Origin: Candidatus Zixiibacteriota bacterium
Lineage (GTDB): Bacteria; Zixibacteria; MSB-5A5; GN15; FEB-12
DNA length: 64,000 bases
Reading direction: 5' to 3'
Assembly: GCA_029860345.1 (NCBI GenBank)
Contig: JAOUBJ010000005.1
Coordinates: forward strand, 62,001 to 126,000
Position 1 is the stretch's first letter, and each line of letters starts with the position of its first letter. Below, in pieces: positions 62,481-64,000 of the stretch. Both the position numbers and the translations under genes were made by a program. The notes under the pieces were generated by a model that had not been told where the DNA came from, did no database searches, and saw only the letters and a program-made list of their open reading frames with translations.

Positions 62481-64000
62481 TTAGATACTCAGTTTGCGAT
62501 AGCCTTTGCGGAAATCGAAGACCTGTTTGGTCACCACAAAAGCCGTGTAGAGTGAAATCACAATTCCCCAGAATAGGGTCACCGCAAAACCTTTGATGGG
62601 GCCAGAGCCCAAAAGGAACAGCGCGCCGGCGGTAATCAGGGTTGTGACGTGAGAGTCGAAAATGGCAACAAAGGCGCGATCATATCCGGCATCGATTGAT
62701 GCCCGCACGGTCTTTCCGGTGCGCAACTCTTCCCGGATGCGTTCGAAAATCAGAATGTTGGAATCGACCGACATACCGATGGTCAGGATGATACCGGCGA
62801 TTCCAGGCATGGTAAGGGTAGCACCCAGCGCCGACATGACGGCCAGCAGAAAGAATATGTTGAAGCATAGACCGATATCGGCAATGAATCCTGATAGACG
62901 ATAGTAAATGGCGATAAACACGAGGACCAGGGCAAGACCGAGCAGTGAGGCGTTGAATCCCTTGCTGATCGAGTCCGCCCCCAGGGTGGCGCCAACCACG
63001 TTTTTCTCGATTATCTCAACGGGCGCCGGGAGAGCGCCGGCTTTAAGCACGATCTCCATATTGCGAGCGTTATCTATCGACGCCGTTCCACCCATGGTGA
63101 TTTGTCCACGACGGCGAATCTTGCTGCTGATGAACGGCGCCGACTCCACCCGGTCATCCAGCAGGATGGCCAGCGGCTTGTCGATATTGGCGCCGGTCAA
63201 CTGGGCAAACCGAGACGCACCGTCGCCGGAGAGGCTGAAGTTAACCACGAACCCACCCATCTGATCACGACCAAGTGCGATATTCTCAAGGAACTTGCCC
63301 AGGAACTGCACTTTGCGTTTCAACAGGTATAGATAGTGGACCTCACGGTTGTTGCGTACTTCCGATCGGGTCGACCAGGACCACTGTACATCGATCGGCA
63401 GCAGATTGGCCACCGCCGGCAGTTGCAGCCATCGTTCCACTTTTTCGCGATCGCGTTTGTTGATGGCGAATTTGGGCCAGGCTGTACCGGTGCTGCTATT
63501 GTAATGAGCAAGCTCCAGACGTGAGGTCAGCGGATAGTCGCCTTCATCCAGAGCGCCGGTTTCATCAAAAGCAAACAGGTCGCTGGTGTCCGCGCCGGTG
63601 GTGTCATCGCCCAGTAAGTCTGCAATGACATCATCGCTGCCGGTCTGGGTTGAATCATCGGTCGAAGTGTCGGCAGTCAGTTCGGCGGTCAGGTCGTCGC
63701 TTTCGACCGCTTCTTCGGATGTCTCTTCGCCGCTCTTTTCTCTCTCGTAGGCGGCAATCACGGAGTCTATGCGGGTCAGTAGAAGATTGGCGTTTTCAGC
63801 CGTCTCCATCAGCTTGAACTGTAACAGCGCCGTTTGACCTATCAACTCCTCGGCCCGATTGGCATCGGTGTATCCGGGCAGATCAATGATGATTCGATCA
63901 TTGCCCTGTTTGACTATTGTCGGCTCGGCCACACCGAGACCATCGACGCGGTTGCGGATGACCTGCATGGCGCGGTCAACGGCGTCTTCCTGCGCTCCTT
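62481..64000 (-). CDS. secD: Protein translocase subunit SecD, 5' end cut by window
   Basis: The frame runs past the right edge, so the N-terminus is missing (ATG 63968 is internal). About 505 residues are visible. 'AVDRAMQVIRNRVDGLGVAEP' and 'RIIIDLPGY' belong to the periplasmic P1 domain. An acidic, Asp/Glu/Thr-rich stretch of ~70 residues follows (about 63550-63760). The C-terminal six-helix part has 'GIAGIILTIGMSVDSNILIFERIREE'. With SecF it forms the proton-driven accessory complex of Sec translocation. Confidence 0.96.
   Translation of the reverse strand, partial: GAQEDAVDRAMQVIRNRVDGLGVAEPTIVKQGNDRIIIDLPGYTDANRAEELIGQTALLQFKLMETAENANLLLTRIDSVIAAYEREKSGEETSEEAVESDDLTAELTADTSTDDSTQTGSDDVIADLLGDDTTGADTSDLFAFDETGALDEGDYPLTSRLELAHYNSSTGTAWPKFAINKRDREKVERWLQLPAVANLLPIDVQWSWSTRSEVRNNREVHYLYLLKRKVQFLGKFLENIALGRDQMGGFVVNFSLSGDGASRFAQLTGANIDKPLAILLDDRVESAPFISSKIRRRGQITMGGTASIDNARNMEIVLKAGALPAPVEIIEKNVVGATLGADSISKGFNASLLGLALVLVFIAIYYRLSGFIADIGLCFNIFFLLAVMSALGATLTMPGIAGIILTIGMSVDSNILIFERIREELRTGKTVRASIDAGYDRAFVAIFDSHVTTLITAGALFLLGSGPIKGFAVTLFWGIVISLYTAFVVTKQVFDFRKGYRKLSI

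Overview
The window reads as one contig of a GC-rich, Gram-negative-type bacterium, most likely an uncultured member of the FCB group such as candidate division Zixibacteria. This is inference, because there is no rRNA or tRNA here. The hints are dockerin-like C-termini on secreted proteins (the 'DLVYLVDYMF' type), FlgD-like sorting tails, FG-GAP fragments, AsmA, and very repeat-rich intergenic DNA whose hairpins recur between almost every transcription unit.

Layout. 1-12.5 kb: a YadA-head-like surface protein (cut by the left edge), a Ser/Thr kinase with TolB-like and TPR domains, a probable minus-strand small RNA, a POT-family peptide transporter, a P-loop kinase, an FG-GAP relic, two proteins of unknown function and an alanine/glycine symporter. 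12.5-15 kb: a lipoprotein and a tandem TIR protein. 15.4-19.5 kb (minus): the operon yicC-gmk-rpoZ-topA. 19.5-28.8 kb (minus): an apparent operon of AsmA, a catalytically dead M1-like protein, an S8 protease, a histidine-kinase-like ATPase and a small phosphoacceptor protein. 29.5-41.4 kb: a secreted protein, a zinc-ribbon miniature of an NrdJ tail behind a LexA-like operator, a Ski2-like helicase fused to a winged helix, a LonA protease with a damaged ATPase, a methyltransferase and an M1 peptidase with dockerin. 42-47 kb: a repeat-domain dockerin protein and a second dockerin M1 peptidase. 47.2-55.9 kb: miaB, a GAF/receiver signalling protein, an HDOD protein, aroC and pepA. 56.3-61 kb: a small membrane protein, a HIT hydrolase overlapping an aconitase-like HTH fusion, and a flippase. 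61.5-64 kb (minus): secF and secD (cut by the right edge).

How the parts may work together. The secreted peptidases (S8, two M1 enzymes, PepA inside the cell) and the peptide transporter fit a protein-degrading lifestyle. The signalling genes are the most unusual part. At two loci, a kinase-like protein that lacks its phosphoacceptor histidine lies next to a protein that has a canonical histidine box but no ATPase domain. This suggests histidine kinases split between two polypeptides. Other odd points are the TIR-TIR protein, the LonA with altered Walker motifs, the helicase-winged-helix fusion with an internal ribosome binding site, and the HTH-aconitase that lacks one cluster cysteine.

The intergenic islands are mosaics of several short hairpin families. 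Their stems vary in a compensated way while the loops stay constant. Many spurious reading frames arise from them, and some gene starts sit directly at their edges.
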